This document shows, piece after piece, positions 48,101 through 58,800 of a stretch of DNA of 64,000 bases. Position 1 is the first letter of the stretch. Each line of letters starts with the position of its first letter. This DNA is from Orbicella faveolata (lineage: Eukaryota > Cnidaria > Anthozoa > Scleractinia > Merulinidae), in contig NW_018149108.1 of the NCBI RefSeq assembly GCF_002042975.1, positions 846,164 through 910,163 of the forward strand. Reading direction: 5' to 3'. Both the position numbers and the translations under genes were made by a program. The notes under the pieces were generated by a model. That model was not told where the DNA came from. It made no database searches and worked only from the letters and a program-made list of their open reading frames with translations.

Positions 48101-50532
48101 AAACGATATACAGACCTCCCTTGCTTAAAGGTATTGCTTGGTAGCTTGCATGGAATCCTGTATTTGCAGTCGATCGTGAACTCCTGCCATATCTCTCTAC
48201 TACCATTACATTGCTACTGGACCATATACGTCGAGGAACAGCATCTGCTTCACATTGAATATGAAGTACATTACTTGACATGGCATCAGCATCCTTTACA
48301 ATCAAAAACATGTTATACAGGCATGCTCCAGGACCCAGATTGATACTTTCAAGGGTCATCTCTACGAAGTGCTCCTTACGAACTGTGATCTTCCATTTTT
48401 TGTATTTAACACAGCTGCCTGTGGTCTCGGGTGGGCTGGTAGGTGTAGTCGTGGGTGTAGTTGCTGAAGGTAACGGCGAGGACGTCGGCACAGTCGTCGG
48501 CGTAGGGCTTTCAGATGGCTTCAGCGGTGTCTCCAAAGTAAGCTTATCGCCAAACGTTCCCTCGTCACCTTTAAGAGATATCAAACAGTAGGCAGGTGGA
48601 AGTGTACCAACCAATGTCGCATACTGGGATGTTGGAAACGGTGTCGGATTGTATGACACACCAACCGATGGCGGATTTGTAGTTGTTAAGACTGTGAAGA
48701 CAATTTCGTCAGTTTTTTTGTCAGTACTTTTATGAAATTTGTGAGACTCATTTCTGAATTATTCTTATGTTTTGTAACTTGTAAATACACTAATTTTTAA
48801 ATTGTTCTTCGGTTTTGTAATTTCTCTTAATAGATAGGTGTCCTATATTAGTAGAGGGTTATTCCTCGATTAAAACAATTTGACACGTTAAAAAAGTCAT
48901 TATCATTATTTATTATTATTATTATTATGTACCGTTTCCATGGACAGTTTGATTGGAGAAAAAAATTCTTCCCTTGCACGTGCAGATTATTATAGTATTT
49001 AAATTTAGGCCCCCTTTACACTACTCTAGATCCGGTGAAATTTGGAAACAGCGTTTTAACTCTGAAAACGCATTAAACGCTTTTCGTCCACATATTCATC
49101 GGAGAAATTTGAAAACCACGACAACCACCGTCATTTTGGATTTGTGTTTGATTAAGACTCCGTCAGGGAAATCACATTATTATCGTCTGACGTCACCGTT
49201 TCGCAAAGCTCCGTTTTCAAAATGTTTTCCGCCCAAACTAAAGACGCAAAGCTGGAGTTTCCAAATTCGGTTTGAAGAGCGTTTTCGATAAACTCCGCTT
49301 TAGTGACGGATCAGTGTGGACGGTAGGCCTAACAGTAGAAATAACGCTGCGTTTTCAAATTTACTCCGGCGTATTATGGGATTGGAGGGGCCTTAACCGA
49401 CGATATATTTTTCTTTTATTTGGGGTTGAAAAATAAGGCAGATGCTTTATCTTAGGAAAACTATTAACGGCAGCAATTAGTTTCCTTGAGGGCAAGTTTT
49501 AAACAAATTTTAATGGGGATTAATACCGCGTCAAAACATGCAATCGGCACGTACTATGTGAAATAAAAACCCAAGGCGAAAAGCAAGAGTCCTTGCATTT
49601 CTTAAGACCTAATCAATAAATGTAAAGATTCGTTTATTTGAAACTATTCCACCTTGCATAAAAAATCAATTTCAAGATTGCAGATCATCACACGACGCAC
49701 TTACAAAAGAGAGATGGGAGTGTGGGTAGTAAGCCTTGAACTAACAGATATTTTTGGTCGGGAACATTTTTTGGTGGAATTTATCATATGCTAGGCGAGA
49801 TTCACGAGTGCTCCGATACATTGACTTAAAAAAAGAAGACTGCTGGCACAAGAAATACTAAAAAAAAAACACTTGTTAAATTTGCTGACATATTTTGAAA
49901 GGATTAGGACATGCCAAAGGCCACGAGCGCTGTTCAGAAAAAAACAACAGATGTGCATCGTTTGCAGCCACCGAGCAGCTTATTTAACATTTGCCGAATT
50001 GATTTCATAGTAGAGACGGAATTAAAGCCGTCTTGGACGGGAAACTTGTCTTCTGACGGAAAACTTATCTAATATGAATCCGGTGAAGGACGAGTTTCCT
50101 ATCTCAGATTTACTCGTCTATATAGCTACTTTTCTGTCCAAATCAACTGGCAAATAAAACGGAAAACTCGTCTTTGACTAAAATCTCTCTTAAATCATTC
50201 TGGATGCGAAAATCACGACGACGTTCAGTCGCGATGTTAACACGATTTACCGCGCGATCCACAAATTCCTTTTAGACGGTATTCTGTCACACGAAATCCC
50301 GTCTGTGACTATTTTCCCGTCTAAATATAAATTGGGCTGTTCTCTTCTCCTTCTTCCAGCAATGTTCAGTCGTTTTTAGTAATGTCACTCCTCTTATTAA
50401 TTCTTACTGGTTATAAATATTCTTCGAGAGCGCACTTTCATCGATTACAAAATTAAAATATCAAGATCACTTACCTTTCTTCCACACAAGTTGCGATAAA
50501 AACCAGAACACAAAACCAGTAATGGTTTTCAT
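21143..50532 (-). CDS. LRR-containing G-protein-coupled receptor (relaxin-receptor/LGR-like) with CUB and Ig ectodomain
   Basis: Exons in transcript order: 50532-50475, 48691-48116, 46652-46389, 46105-45976, 45043-44969, 44873-44802, 44055-43978, 43463-43392, 42607-42545, 41783-41709, 40542-40471, 40231-40160, 26336-26265, 25493-25422, 25290-25219, 24171-24100, 23752-23442, 22619-22338, 21594-21143. All phases fit; total 980 codons. Order: signal peptide MKTITGFVFWFLSQ (1-19), Ser/Thr/Pro linker and CUB (20-211), Ig (212-299), LRRNT (300-342), about 12 LRRs (343-631), then a 7TM part with hinge SLCCYATLYIEHVQC, DRL after TM3, FSCWVPV in TM6 and NPVLY in TM7, as in relaxin-family receptors. 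Such receptors signal through G proteins; the ligand is unknown. No LDLa module was seen. One LRR exon (25290-25219) holds an in-frame stop. Two LRR exons are repeated across the N gap. The CUB donor (GTCTGT) is weak. Confidence 0.8.
23905..24045. repeat. Dispersed ~140-bp repeat, also at 53617 and 61926
   Basis: The stretch from AGTGTTTGACCAC to CGTGTTTGATATAT matches 53617-53755 and its duplicate 61926-62064 with moderate divergence. TGTTTGACCAC at one side and GTGGTCAAACA-like at the other suggest a small inverted-repeat element. Confidence 0.55.
24733..24874. mobile_element. Fold-back element with ~55-bp imperfect inverted arms
   Basis: CAATAGCCTTCATTTGGCGC at the left pairs with GCGCAAAATGGAGGCTATTG at the right, and the match continues inward through AAATATGCT and the GGACAT words. 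Related half-elements lie at 26770-26865 and 28045-28095, so it belongs to a repeated family. It is in an intron of the LRR receptor. Confidence 0.65.
25219..25290 (-). other. LRR exon with an in-frame stop codon
   Basis: A 72-base exon with correct AG and GTAAGT borders and the phase-2 frame of its neighbours reads DLKNNKITTTH, stop, NAFFALDNLKYL. It is otherwise a good LRR. Because it is 72 bases and phase-symmetric, skipping it leaves an intact receptor lacking one LRR. It could be a pseudo-exon, a null allele or a sequence error. Confidence 0.6.
26265..26336 (-). other. LRR exon of the receptor
   Basis: A 72-base exon reading DLSRNKITQLPGNIFHNL and on, flanked by TTTAAG and GTAAGT, phase 2. 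It is the last LRR exon before the roughly 11-kb intron that contains the nested GPCR genes. Confidence 0.75.
27838..27985 (-). pseudogene. Relic of a third GPCR copy (C-terminal tail and 3' flank)
   Basis: This stretch is a diverged direct repeat of 28305-28445, the last codons and 3' flank of the neighbouring GPCR pseudogene (shared words ACATTTAAACAGCTTGTAA and TTGGTTGTAATATTTAATA). Only about 145 bases survive, pointing to an older tandem copy that was mostly lost. Confidence 0.5.
28382..29554 (-). pseudogene. Intronless class A GPCR with one premature stop
   Basis: 391 codons on the minus strand, one frame from ATG to final stop except for a single TAA after LIMKH, at the junction of TM5 and the third intracellular loop. 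TM1 has GNLLVITTF, TM2 NMAVSDL, TM3 is followed by DRF, TM6 has CWTPLYVYLFL, TM7 has NPLILIAFSSNYRAA. It is a close paralogue of the intact receptor at 32619-33659, whose sequence reads KQLRRR at the stop position. The rest is well conserved, so the loss looks recent, or it is an allele or sequence error. Confidence 0.75.
32619..33659 (-). CDS. Intronless rhodopsin-like (class A) GPCR, intact
   Basis: A 346-residue receptor on a single exon. N-terminal Asn residues sit in glycosylation-type motifs (NNTE, NQTN). Membrane signatures in order: TM1 GNLLVIVTF, TM2 NMAISDL, TM3 followed by DRFIAVVFP (DRF in place of DRY), TM6 FFACWTPLYVYLF, TM7 NPFILIAFSSNYRAA (no Tyr at the usual NPxxY position). 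The closest class by eye is peptide- or amine-type class A, but the ligand cannot be named. The start ATG is followed by a short hydrophilic tail, as normal. It is nested, same strand, in the large intron of the LRR receptor, beside a paralogue with a premature stop. Confidence 0.85.
   Translation of the reverse strand: MDNNTEADNINQTNCSVGVSTMFTVTLSMVSFLASTGNLLVIVTFMKMVTLKTSSNYFIVNMAISDLVSVVLAWPLYATEGMLKAGGSLIADPKLAKFACKLGIYSRAVSYVVSIQSLVLIAVDRFIAVVFPLKALNITTRIRAVFLLLTWVLSLLGLIPYFVYSEIVKEEQQTFCRNRMSGLALKIYHLLGFAVFYCAPLILILVLYHRIMKQLRRRAKLVNGNRSNIHAKRVKQNDNIMRIFRSVTLGFFACWTPLYVYLFLKILYPSIFMKDKCLLFVGFFYYIFPLLSTALNPFILIAFSSNYRAAVKDIMCWLICRKCHTGRISPMEENVELQNRFCNNAS
33763..35640. repeat. Direct duplication upstream of the intact GPCR
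   Basis: About 0.7 kb from 33763 (CCAATATCAGGCATTGCAGCC) to about 34450 is repeated from 34631 to about 35640 with moderate divergence (for example CGCCACACTCTTCCCTC in both). The second copy is longer because an inverted-repeat element (34773-35144) sits inside it. Confidence 0.65.
34773..35144. mobile_element. MITE, 372 bp, with an empty paralogous site nearby
   Basis: The inverted ends TTAGGGACCTTACG match exactly at both sides and continue less perfectly into CGACGGC/GCCGTCG words. The first copy of the surrounding duplication lacks it near 33990, giving a pre-insertion site. Target duplication looks like TA or TTA. Confidence 0.8.
35731..37860. repeat. Left copy of a ~2.1-kb duplicated segment ending at the gap
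   Basis: Matches 38601-40738 at about 99%: by eye about 17 substitutions and one 8-base indel. It carries two LRR exons of the receptor on the minus strand (37664-37593, reading DLRSNSLTAISAKTFQNF, and 37353-37282, reading YLADNRLIELSPEIFQDL). It ends in a T run directly at the N gap. Confidence 0.85.
37861..38600. other. Assembly gap, 740 N
   Basis: Unsequenced scaffold gap. Open frames drawn through it are meaningless. Near-identical sequence on both sides suggests that the two contig ends may be alternative versions of one locus. Confidence 0.99.
38601..40738. repeat. Right copy of the ~2.1-kb duplicated segment
   Basis: Second version of 35731-37860, with LRR exons at 40542-40471 and 40231-40160. 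One base change makes the first LRR read LTTIS where the left copy reads LTAIS. From 40739 the sequence continues uniquely. Confidence 0.85.
42669..42776. repeat. Short tandem repeat, ~18-bp unit, about six copies
   Basis: Units of the type CCATTTTGNCTTTTTGTA, one of them 20 bases. Located about 60 bases upstream of the acceptor of the LRR exon 42607-42545, within the intron. Confidence 0.8.
44395..44596 (-). mobile_element. tRNA-derived SINE of a coral-type family
   Basis: The minus strand begins with an A-box-like TGGCCGAGTGGTCAGGG and continues with a degraded B-box region, then TAGTCCCGAGTTTAACTCCT, a body I recall from scleractinian SINEs, and ends with GAGTGGTCAGTTTATCAAT. It is in an intron of the LRR receptor. 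Family recalled from memory. Confidence 0.6.
45976..46652 (-). other. Ig domain exon and LRRNT exon of the receptor
   Basis: 46652-46389 encodes a single Ig domain flanked by phase-1 introns: NLFCQAKRGPAPVITWYKS and later DEVKCVARNSFGSD give the Cys-Trp-Cys core. 46105-45976 encodes an LRR N-terminal cap: CSKICSCYVP and VDCIYMSYLG followed by VPQDIPDAAKYL. The joined phase gives an Asp before the first cap Cys. Confidence 0.8.
46926..47531. repeat. Spacer copy S1 of the tandem array (606 bp)
   Basis: 606 bases that match 55235-55840 at about 96% (about 24 differences counted by eye). It precedes the 7703-bp unit at 47532. No gene recognised in it. Confidence 0.8.
47802..47971. mobile_element. 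Inverted-repeat element, 170 bp (copies at 56111-56280 and 63814-63983)
   Basis: ATACCTAATCGTACCTTTTT at the left is mirrored by the same sequence reverse-complemented at the right. The body has no gene; open frames across it come from the inverted ends. It lies just downstream of the CUB exon. Confidence 0.75.
48116..48691 (-). other. CUB domain exon with Ser/Thr/Pro linker
   Basis: 192 codons between phase-1 introns. The first half is Thr/Pro/Ser-rich (TPTTVPTSSPLPSATTPTTT type), likely O-glycosylated. The second half is CUB-like: SCVKYKKWKITVRKEHFVEM, ACLYNMFLIVKDAD, LHIQC, WSSSNVMVVERY and TGFHASYQAI. If the weak donor at 48115 is not used, the frame runs to a TGA at 48018, which would give a short secreted CUB protein. 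Confidence 0.7.
49005..49395. mobile_element. MITE, about 390 bp (copy at 57314-57704)
   Basis: The left end TTAGGCCCCCTTTACAC and right end GGAGGGGCCTTAA form inverted termini (TAAGGCCCC-type). Internal CGTTTTCAAA-like words recur in both orientations. The open frame across it has no domain signature. Confidence 0.6.
50475..50532 (-). other. First coding exon, signal peptide
   Basis: ATG at 50532 begins MKTITGFVFWFLSQLVWKK, a short basic start and hydrophobic core typical of a signal peptide, ending in phase 1 at a GTAAGT donor. A TATTTAAA box lies about 100 bases upstream on the transcribed strand and could be the core promoter. Confidence 0.7.
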
Positions 50533-53500
50533 ATTTGTTCAGCAAGCAATAAGACAAAATAGGTACCTTAGTTGAGACTTTGCGAAAGCCAAAATTACAC
50601 AACCGTTACATCATTTCAGCTTCCGCGCCATATTTAAACAATTCTTAACAACGTTTGTTTGCAATACGCAGATGTTATTTTAAGTTCAAAAAAATTCAAG
50701 TCCGTTCATTCGACAAATCCTGCACCGCGATGACATTCTATTGAGAACCAATATGGTTCCCAGTGATAGTAATTTCAAACACTGTCATCTTTATGCACAT
50801 TTGTTTATTAACAATTTTGTAATCAGACTTTTAAGTTAAAACATGGGTTAAAAATGCAAATTGAAGCCTCGGAACCTGATCTACGCCGTATAAATGTGGA
50901 AACGGCTTTTTCACTGTGACAGCGCAACAGGAAAATTCCATGTTGGAAAACGAATTAAATGTCTACCGTCCACACCGCAACTCAGGTTACGCACGCACTT
51001 AAGGCCTGGATAATTCTTCATTCCGCCATCTTTGAACGGAATCGAAGAAATAACAGCTCCGAAAATGTCATAATCCGGGGCCGAAAGAAGATTCTGGTAG
51101 AGACAACAAAATTGATTACGTTTCGTGGTCTGACGGCGAGGTGGAATTATCGTTAAAAGTGGATTACAAATTAAGATTCAAAATCGATGGACAAGATCGA
51201 CTTGGAATCTTGCCAAAATACTTAATCACAAGACATCTTAGAGGAGTACAAAGAGCAGTTCTCATTTATGTTTCCCATTAATGTTTGTTTAATCGCTAGC
51301 TGCAAGCGAGCGAGTGTGACTTTTTATACTGCAATATAATAGGCCTCCGCTAGCAATTAATTCAGTGTGTACAGCTGTATACGTAGATGGTTGGATCTGT
51401 TGTAGCAAAAAAAAAATCTTTGTTCTGTCGTAAAAGTGTTGGCAAGCTTGCAAAGACAAACACATCGGTACATCTTTTTTCTTTATTTTATTTCACTTTC
51501 TTTAAGGTGAGCTGAACTGATTTATAAATTTGAATTTAAGTTTAAGTTTATAATTTGTTTTTTTTTAAGTTTATTTTGAGAGTTTGCTTTTGTTTAATTA
51601 AAAATGTTTTTTTAAGCTCTTGTTATGCTAATCGCATACTCGGAGAGAATTCAGCAATGATTCGTTTTTCGTAGAGCAAATAATTTAAACGCTGAAATGT
51701 GGAGGTTTCAGTAGCGTTTAATGTTAACTCCATTTCAACATTTTACCAAATAGCGAAAAACCGAGAAAGAAAATATAAATCTATTTTCTTGCATGTCCGT
51801 GTTGTTTCCACCAGAAAAATTAAATGTTCTAATGTAAAGAGTCGCATCAAACCAAAGAAACCCGGAAAATGCCGTTCATAATAATTACCTTTTTGTTGGT
51901 ATGAGATCAAGGAAAGTGGATTTCACTGGCACAAACATCTGGAAATTCCATATGACAGCCATCTAAATCTTGTTTGAATTATTCTAGATACATCTGAATC
52001 TACTTTTGCCATTACTATACGCCATTATTAAATGATCGGGACTCTTAGCTAGGAAGCAAACATTTTTCTTGTGTAATGGTGAACTCAACTGAAGACGAAT
52101 TACTGGTCATCTTTACCGTTAAAAACGCAGCCCACACTCTAAATAAACAAGGCAAATAGTACTCTAGATTTTGCTGCCATCGTCTTTCTCTGATTGGTCG
52201 ATTGACAATAAATTACAATATTGATCTTGTCTCCCACTAACACCTGAGTTTGATAAGATTTGACGGATGACAAAAATTAATTAAGGACTGGACTTATGCA
52301 AATTATTCCCTCTATCCTATCTCACGCCATAATTAAACAAAAGGGAGTCAGTTCAATTTTTCATTTGCTGCACATGTCGACATAATCTCTGTGGACAAGA
52401 AAAGTCTGCTGCAATTTTCTGCCTTTTAGGTTTTGCTATCAGTCGGATGGCAAAATGGTAGGCGATAACTTCCTTTATTTTTGGCTTACTTGTCGAGTTA
52501 TTTTCCAGCATAAATTCCAAATATTGAGAAGTAACTTCTGTCTTCCAAAGCACCACATCTTGTTTCAGCTTTTAAATACGCGCAAAAAATTACTTTTTAA
52601 GGTAATGAAAGTAAACAGTATTTTCTACAGTCCTAAGGTTTTATCATGCTGGCATTATGAGCAGTCTTGCTTCTTTTCTTCCGCCAATAGCTCATAGCGC
52701 CGTGTTCGCTCTTGATCTAATGACTCAATTATTGCTCGGTTGTGAAATATGGCAATCTTTGACAACTGGCAAAGCCTTGAAAAATAAGAAAACAAGAAAG
52801 CACATCCAGGTCAACAATGCTGTCGTTCTATTCTTCTTATGCAAATATTACGTTGAGTATAAATCATGTTTTTTTCTAATATCATTATTTTCATATACAC
52901 AGGTGTTTACACAGGTACAGCGAACAACAGAGAAAGCAATTTACACAAATATAAATTGGTTTGAACCTGCTTCATCGTCGAAGCCAAATTCGGTCTCAGT
53001 ATAACTCAGAGTGGCATTTATCCCTTCTCGCTTAGCGTCCTGATGGGCAAGTGGTCGTTTAATATGAGACCTTATGAGATAAATCGGGACATAATCTAAA
53101 CACTGTGAAATTCATATGACTCATTTCTCAATGTTCTGAATTATCCAATTTTCTAGTGAATCGTCTTCTTTTCATTTCTCATCCTTGCCTATTAAACAAA
53201 TTTTGAGCCAACTTGTTGGTTGGAACAAGAATAAACGTTTTTATACCCTTTTTTACCCCCTCTTTCTTTGCAAACTGGTTATAGTTTGTAGCTGTTCTTT
53301 CAATCCTGCAGCTCTTTCCTTAGATTCTTGTCAACTGTCGTAACTGACAACAGTTCCAAAAGGAGTACCACGAGAGGCAAGATACCTGTAACTATCATAC
53401 GAAATTTGCTGAGGTTAAACGAAACCGTTTCAGTCGTTTTTGTTTTGCAGTACAACCTTCTCAAAGTCAGTAATAATCCATCAAGTTTGAACAGAGAAAA

Positions 53501-54450
53501 TCATGACCGTGACGATGTTTGGATATATCTTAACAAAATACCATAGATTTTTATCATTTTAATTTTCCGTATTTTCCATAGTTTTAGTTTCGGTTGAGAA
53601 GATTCATCAAGCACTCAAGACAGTGTTTGACCACATTTCCAAACACCTCCAAGCTCATCAAAGTATTCCACTAAGTGTCGTCTTTTTAACTCCCTTCTCG
53701 GTGTTTCGAAATGTAGTCAAACACGGTCTTTCGTGTTTGATATATTTCATCAAATCGCACGCTACCTCAGGACTGAACTCTCTTTACATTCAGAAGTATA
53801 CCTCGAGAAATCGTTCTCCTTTCTGGAAATTTCGGAAAATGCTGTTCTATTCTTTTCCACCGGAAATTTGCTAAATTCTAACTAGAATTTTTAATCGAAT
53901 GGAAAGTGCCCAGAGACTGAAGAAGAAAGAGATGGATTACAAACAACGAACTTGAAAATTCTGCAACACGTGCCAAGAGTAGAGTTGCTCTGTTAGTACA
54001 CAGCAGTGGCCATCATATCCCTACTTTCTATAACTGACTGCTTAAATATATAATAAGCCTGTTTTCAAATCTGCGTACTCTTATAATACTTCGGTTATTT
54101 TAAGATAAGGGAGGATCATTGCCAATAACGTCTGGTTGGCAGAAGCCATGCAGTAGGATTATATTGGAAGTATCTGATTCCAAGGATAGGTGACCTTTTT
54201 CCTACGTTTAGTTTAAAGTCTCTGTTCGCAGGTATTGTCTCCTTTCGAGTCGCAAGCTAAAGGAACTTGTTATTAATTTTGTAGGTACATTTTATTCCGA
54301 TGTGGTACGCTTGTTACATGTAAGCAGTCCATTCGGTCAGAGCCACTGTTTATGGTATCTTTAGTAGTTCCATAGTGCTAACGACTGCATTTCTTGTAGA
54401 GATCTTTCCAACAACTCAATCACCACAAAAGGCATTGTTGGTATTCCCAG

Positions 54451-54580
54451 TATTGGACTGGAACTAGCTTGCAACTGAGGCTAATGCGGGGAGTGTTTTC
54501 AAATGCTAATGACATTAATCTCTTTTTAATGATATTCCCCCGCATGAGCCTCAATTGCAAGCTAGTTCCAGTCCAACACG
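54451..54580. repeat. Fold-back element, ~40-bp arms (copy at 62760-62889)
   Basis: GGACTGGAACTAGCTTGCAA near 54455 is mirrored by TTGCAAGCTAGTTCCAGTCC near 54554; the arms continue inward to GCGGGG/CCCCGC. The loop holds CTAATGACATTAATC. Confidence 0.75.
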
Positions 54581-55234
54581 GAGAATACGAACATGGTCTA
54601 TTCGTTCAAACAGTCTCAATGGTTAAATAACCTAGTGTATTTGTAAGTATGTCGTTGGTTTTACTGCTTTCATTTAGGTAGTAGTTTAGAAATTAACAGC
54701 CAATCGAATCTACCACTAAATGGAAGGACACGTCTTTCCTTTCTTCTTTTCCTCCTCCTCCTCCGCCTCAAGTTTCGTCTAGCTCCCTCAGAACATGTTG
54801 GATAACAAATCTTGTTGATGGTGGCAGTGTCCATTCTCATGGACGGTTCAGTTCAGTAGTTTATGGAGGAGACTTTTCTATTCAGCGGCTTACGATGAAT
54901 GCTCTGTCTTTAATACGGTCGATTACAAGCAACTAACGTATTAGCTCTGCATCAGTCCAATGATTTTGCAGAACTATTGTTATTCCAGAAAAATTCAATT
55001 GCAGATAAAATTAATTGATTACTGTTCTGATACCACTTGAACTCTTCGAGTTTCCTCACGCCAGAAAAAAAAATCGACTTTGATTGAAATTTGTGATGAA
55101 ATCATTCAACAGGCCCTCAGTTTATCAATGGTGGCATTAAAAAAAGGAAGCTTGTTAAAGTGTTCTTCAAGATAATAAACAATTATTGGATGAGGTTTTT
55201 GTGATATCCAGAATAATCAAGGTCGAGGTAGGGA

Positions 55235-55840
55235 AAAGAGGGGAAACTTGCTTTGATTTCATATTCATACAGTTTGTAATTAACTCTTTGATCATTTCTC
55301 TGAGTTATATATCTTCTTGAAGTAAATAAGTTTTGTCTTTTTTGTTTTTGACCGTTATGAAAATACAACTGTCACGATTTAATTTACATACCAAATTTCA
55401 ACTGATTTGAGAAAGTTACTAATTAGTCCGGGTGCCCACGCTGGGAAAGGGGGTTAAAAAATGATTTCGTTTACTCGACAAGCTGGCAAACTTTGACTCG
55501 CCCAGTAAAGTTCCTTAGACCTTAGGGAATAATGATGGGGTGGCAGTGGAGCTGGCCAAGTGGGCCATGGAAATTGACAGCACCTCAAAGTACACCCCTC
55601 TTCAGTGTCTATGTGTTTTTAAAAGTCATCTTCACAACACCCTGGGACGAGGGGGGAAATAGTTAATGACCTATAGCCATCAACAGATTTTGTCTAATAA
55701 TACAAAATTTTCACAAGACTGAGTTCATGCCATGGATAACATGATGATGTTTTTAATAAGTCACATGATCAGAGTATGATGCCATAAAATTGACCAAAAC
55801 GGATAAAGGCAATACGGCCGAGTACATTTTATCTGTTCAG
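55235..55840. repeat. Spacer copy S2 of the tandem array (606 bp)
   Basis: Same length as S1, differing at about 24 positions. It separates U1 from U2. The equivalent spacer is absent between U2 and the third unit. Confidence 0.8.
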
Positions 55841-58800
55841 GCAATCTTAAACGTCTTTTTGGATATGGCATTTTACATTTGTTCTTATTTTTGAATAAAG
55901 TTCCTTTCACTCAACCTCGTGCAAAAATTGTTAATCATCTATCTAGACAGGGTCGTGTGTTGTTAGTTCCCCCGCATTATTGTGCTTTATTGACAAAGGT
56001 TAATTGTGCAAAGTGTGCAGATCAGCCAATAAAAATGTAATCATTGTCATGTCCATTGAAATTATTTTCTATCACGGAAAATTCTACATTTAATAATCTA
56101 TCAAATAGTTATACCTAATCGTACCTTTTTGGTGGGCTTCGGTGGCATATACATGTAAGGCGAGTTTGTTCGAGGCATGGTTCGTATTTTGACGAGAAGT
56201 AGTCGAGCCAAAATACCCATAGCGAGACCAAACGAGCCTGATATGCAGGCGAAGCGTACCAAAAAGGTACGATTAGGTATTTACCGTACTCAAACTCATT
56301 CAAGTGACCGTGATATCGTGGCCAGATCAAGTCAGTGACTTGATATTGAAAGATATCAGGGCAGTCGACACGGCTTCGGATCGGCTAAGTGCGAATTTGG
56401 GTTGGTAATAAACGATATACAGACCTCCCTTGCTTAAAGGTATTGCTTGGTAGCTTGCATGGAATCCTGTATTTGCAGTCGATCGTGAACTCCTGCCATA
56501 TCTCTCTACTACCATTACATTGCTACTGGACCATATACGTCGAGGAACAGCATCTGCTTCACATTGAATATGAAGTACATTACTTGACATGGCATCAGCA
56601 TCCTTTACAATCAAAAACATGTTATACAGGCATGCTCCAGGACCCAGATTGATACTTTCAAGGGTCATCTCTACGAAGTGCTCCTTACGAACTGTGATCT
56701 TCCATTTTTTGTATTTAACACAGCTGCCTGTGGTCTCGGGTGGGCTGGTAGGTGTAGTCGTGGGTGTAGTTGCTGAAGGTAACGGCGAGGACGTCGGCAC
56801 AGTCGTCGGCGTAGGGCTTTCAGATGGCTTCAGCGGTGTCTCCAAAGTAAGCTTATCGCCAAACGTTCCCTCGTCACCTTTAAGAGATATCAAACAGTAG
56901 GCAGGTGGAAGTGTACCAACCAATGTCGCATACTGGGATGTTGGAAACGGTGTCGGATTGTATGACACACCAACCGATGGCGGATTTGTAGTTGTTAAGA
57001 CTGTGAAGACAATTTCGTCAGTTTTTTTGTCAGTACTTTTATGAAATTTGTGAGACTCATTTCTGAATTATTCTTATGTTTTGTAACTTGTAAATACACT
57101 AATTTTTAAATTGTTCTTCGGTTTTGTAATTTCTCTTAATAGATAGGTGTCCTATATTAGTAGAGGGTTATTCCTCGATTAAAACAATTTGACACGTTAA
57201 AAAAGTCATTATCATTATTTATTATTATTATTATTATGTACCGTTTCCATGGACAGTTTGATTGGAGAAAAAAATTCTTCCCTTGCACGTGCAGATTATT
57301 ATAGTATTTAAATTTAGGCCCCCTTTACACTACTCTAGATCCGGTGAAATTTGGAAACAGCGTTTTAACTCTGAAAACGCATTAAACGCTTTTCGTCCAC
57401 ATATTCATCGGAGAAATTTGAAAACCACGACAACCACCGTCATTTTGGATTTGTGTTTGATTAAGACTCCGTCAGGGAAATCACATTATTATCGTCTGAC
57501 GTCACCGTTTCGCAAAGCTCCGTTTTCAAAATGTTTTCCGCCCAAACTAAAGACGCAAAGCTGGAGTTTCCAAATTCGGTTTGAAGAGCGTTTTCGATAA
57601 ACTCCGCTTTAGTGACGGATCAGTGTGGACGGTAGGCCTAACAGTAGAAATAACGCTGCGTTTTCAAATTTACTCCGGCGTATTATGGGATTGGAGGGGC
57701 CTTAACCGACGATATATTTTTCTTTTATTTGGGGTTGAAAAATAAGGCAGATGCTTTATCTTAGGAAAACTATTAACGGCAGCAATTAGTTTCCTTGAGG
57801 GCAAGTTTTAAACAAATTTTAATGGGGATTAATACCGCGTCAAAACATGCAATCGGCACGTACTATGTGAAATAAAAACCCAAGGCGAAAAGCAAGAGTC
57901 CTTGCATTTCTTAAGACCTAATCAATAAATGTAAAGATTCGTTTATTTGAAACTATTCCACCTTGCATAAAAAATCAATTTCAAGATTGCAGATCATCAC
58001 ACGACGCACTTACAAAAGAGAGATGGGAGTGTGGGTAGTAAGCCTTGAACTAACAGATATTTTTGGTCGGGAACATTTTTTGGTGGAATTTATCATATGC
58101 TAGGCGAGATTCACGAGTGCTCCGATACATTGACTTAAAAAAAGAAGACTGCTGGCACAAGAAATACTAAAAAAAAAACACTTGTTAAATTTGCTGACAT
58201 ATTTTGAAAGGATTAGGACATGCCAAAGGCCACGAGCGCTGTTCAGAAAAAAACAACAGATGTGCATCGTTTGCAGCCACCGAGCAGCTTATTTAACATT
58301 TGCCGAATTGATTTCATAGTAGAGACGGAATTAAAGCCGTCTTGGACGGGAAACTTGTCTTCTGACGGAAAACTTATCTAATATGAATCCGGTGAAGGAC
58401 GAGTTTCCTATCTCAGATTTACTCGTCTATATAGCTACTTTTCTGTCCAAATCAACTGGCAAATAAAACGGAAAACTCGTCTTTGACTAAAATCTCTCTT
58501 AAATCATTCTGGATGCGAAAATCACGACGACGTTCAGTCGCGATGTTAACACGATTTACCGCGCGATCCACAAATTCCTTTTAGACGGTATTCTGTCACA
58601 CGAAATCCCGTCTGTGACTATTTTCCCGTCTAAATATAAATTGGGCTGTTCTCTTCTCCTTCTTCCAGCAATGTTCAGTCGTTTTTAGTAATGTCACTCC
58701 TCTTATTAATTCTTACTGGTTATAAATATTCTTCGAGAGCGCACTTTCATCGATTACAAAATTAAAATATCAAGATCACTTACCTTTCTTCCACACAAGT

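Larger units (their letters stand above)
47532..55234. repeat. Tandem unit U1, 7703 bp
   Basis: Matches 55841-63543 with no difference noticed in the parts compared, at a constant offset of 8309. It contains the signal-peptide exon (50532-50475) and CUB exon (48691-48116) of the LRR receptor, an inverted-repeat element at 47802-47971, a MITE at 49005-49395, a fold-back at 54451-54580 and otherwise non-coding sequence. From 50640 to 54450 I see no supportable gene. Confidence 0.85.

Noticed and set aside
52657-53004. 115-codon plus-strand frame in U1 (copy at 60966-61313)
   Set aside because: No domain or splice support; identical copies come from the tandem duplication, so conservation is no evidence.
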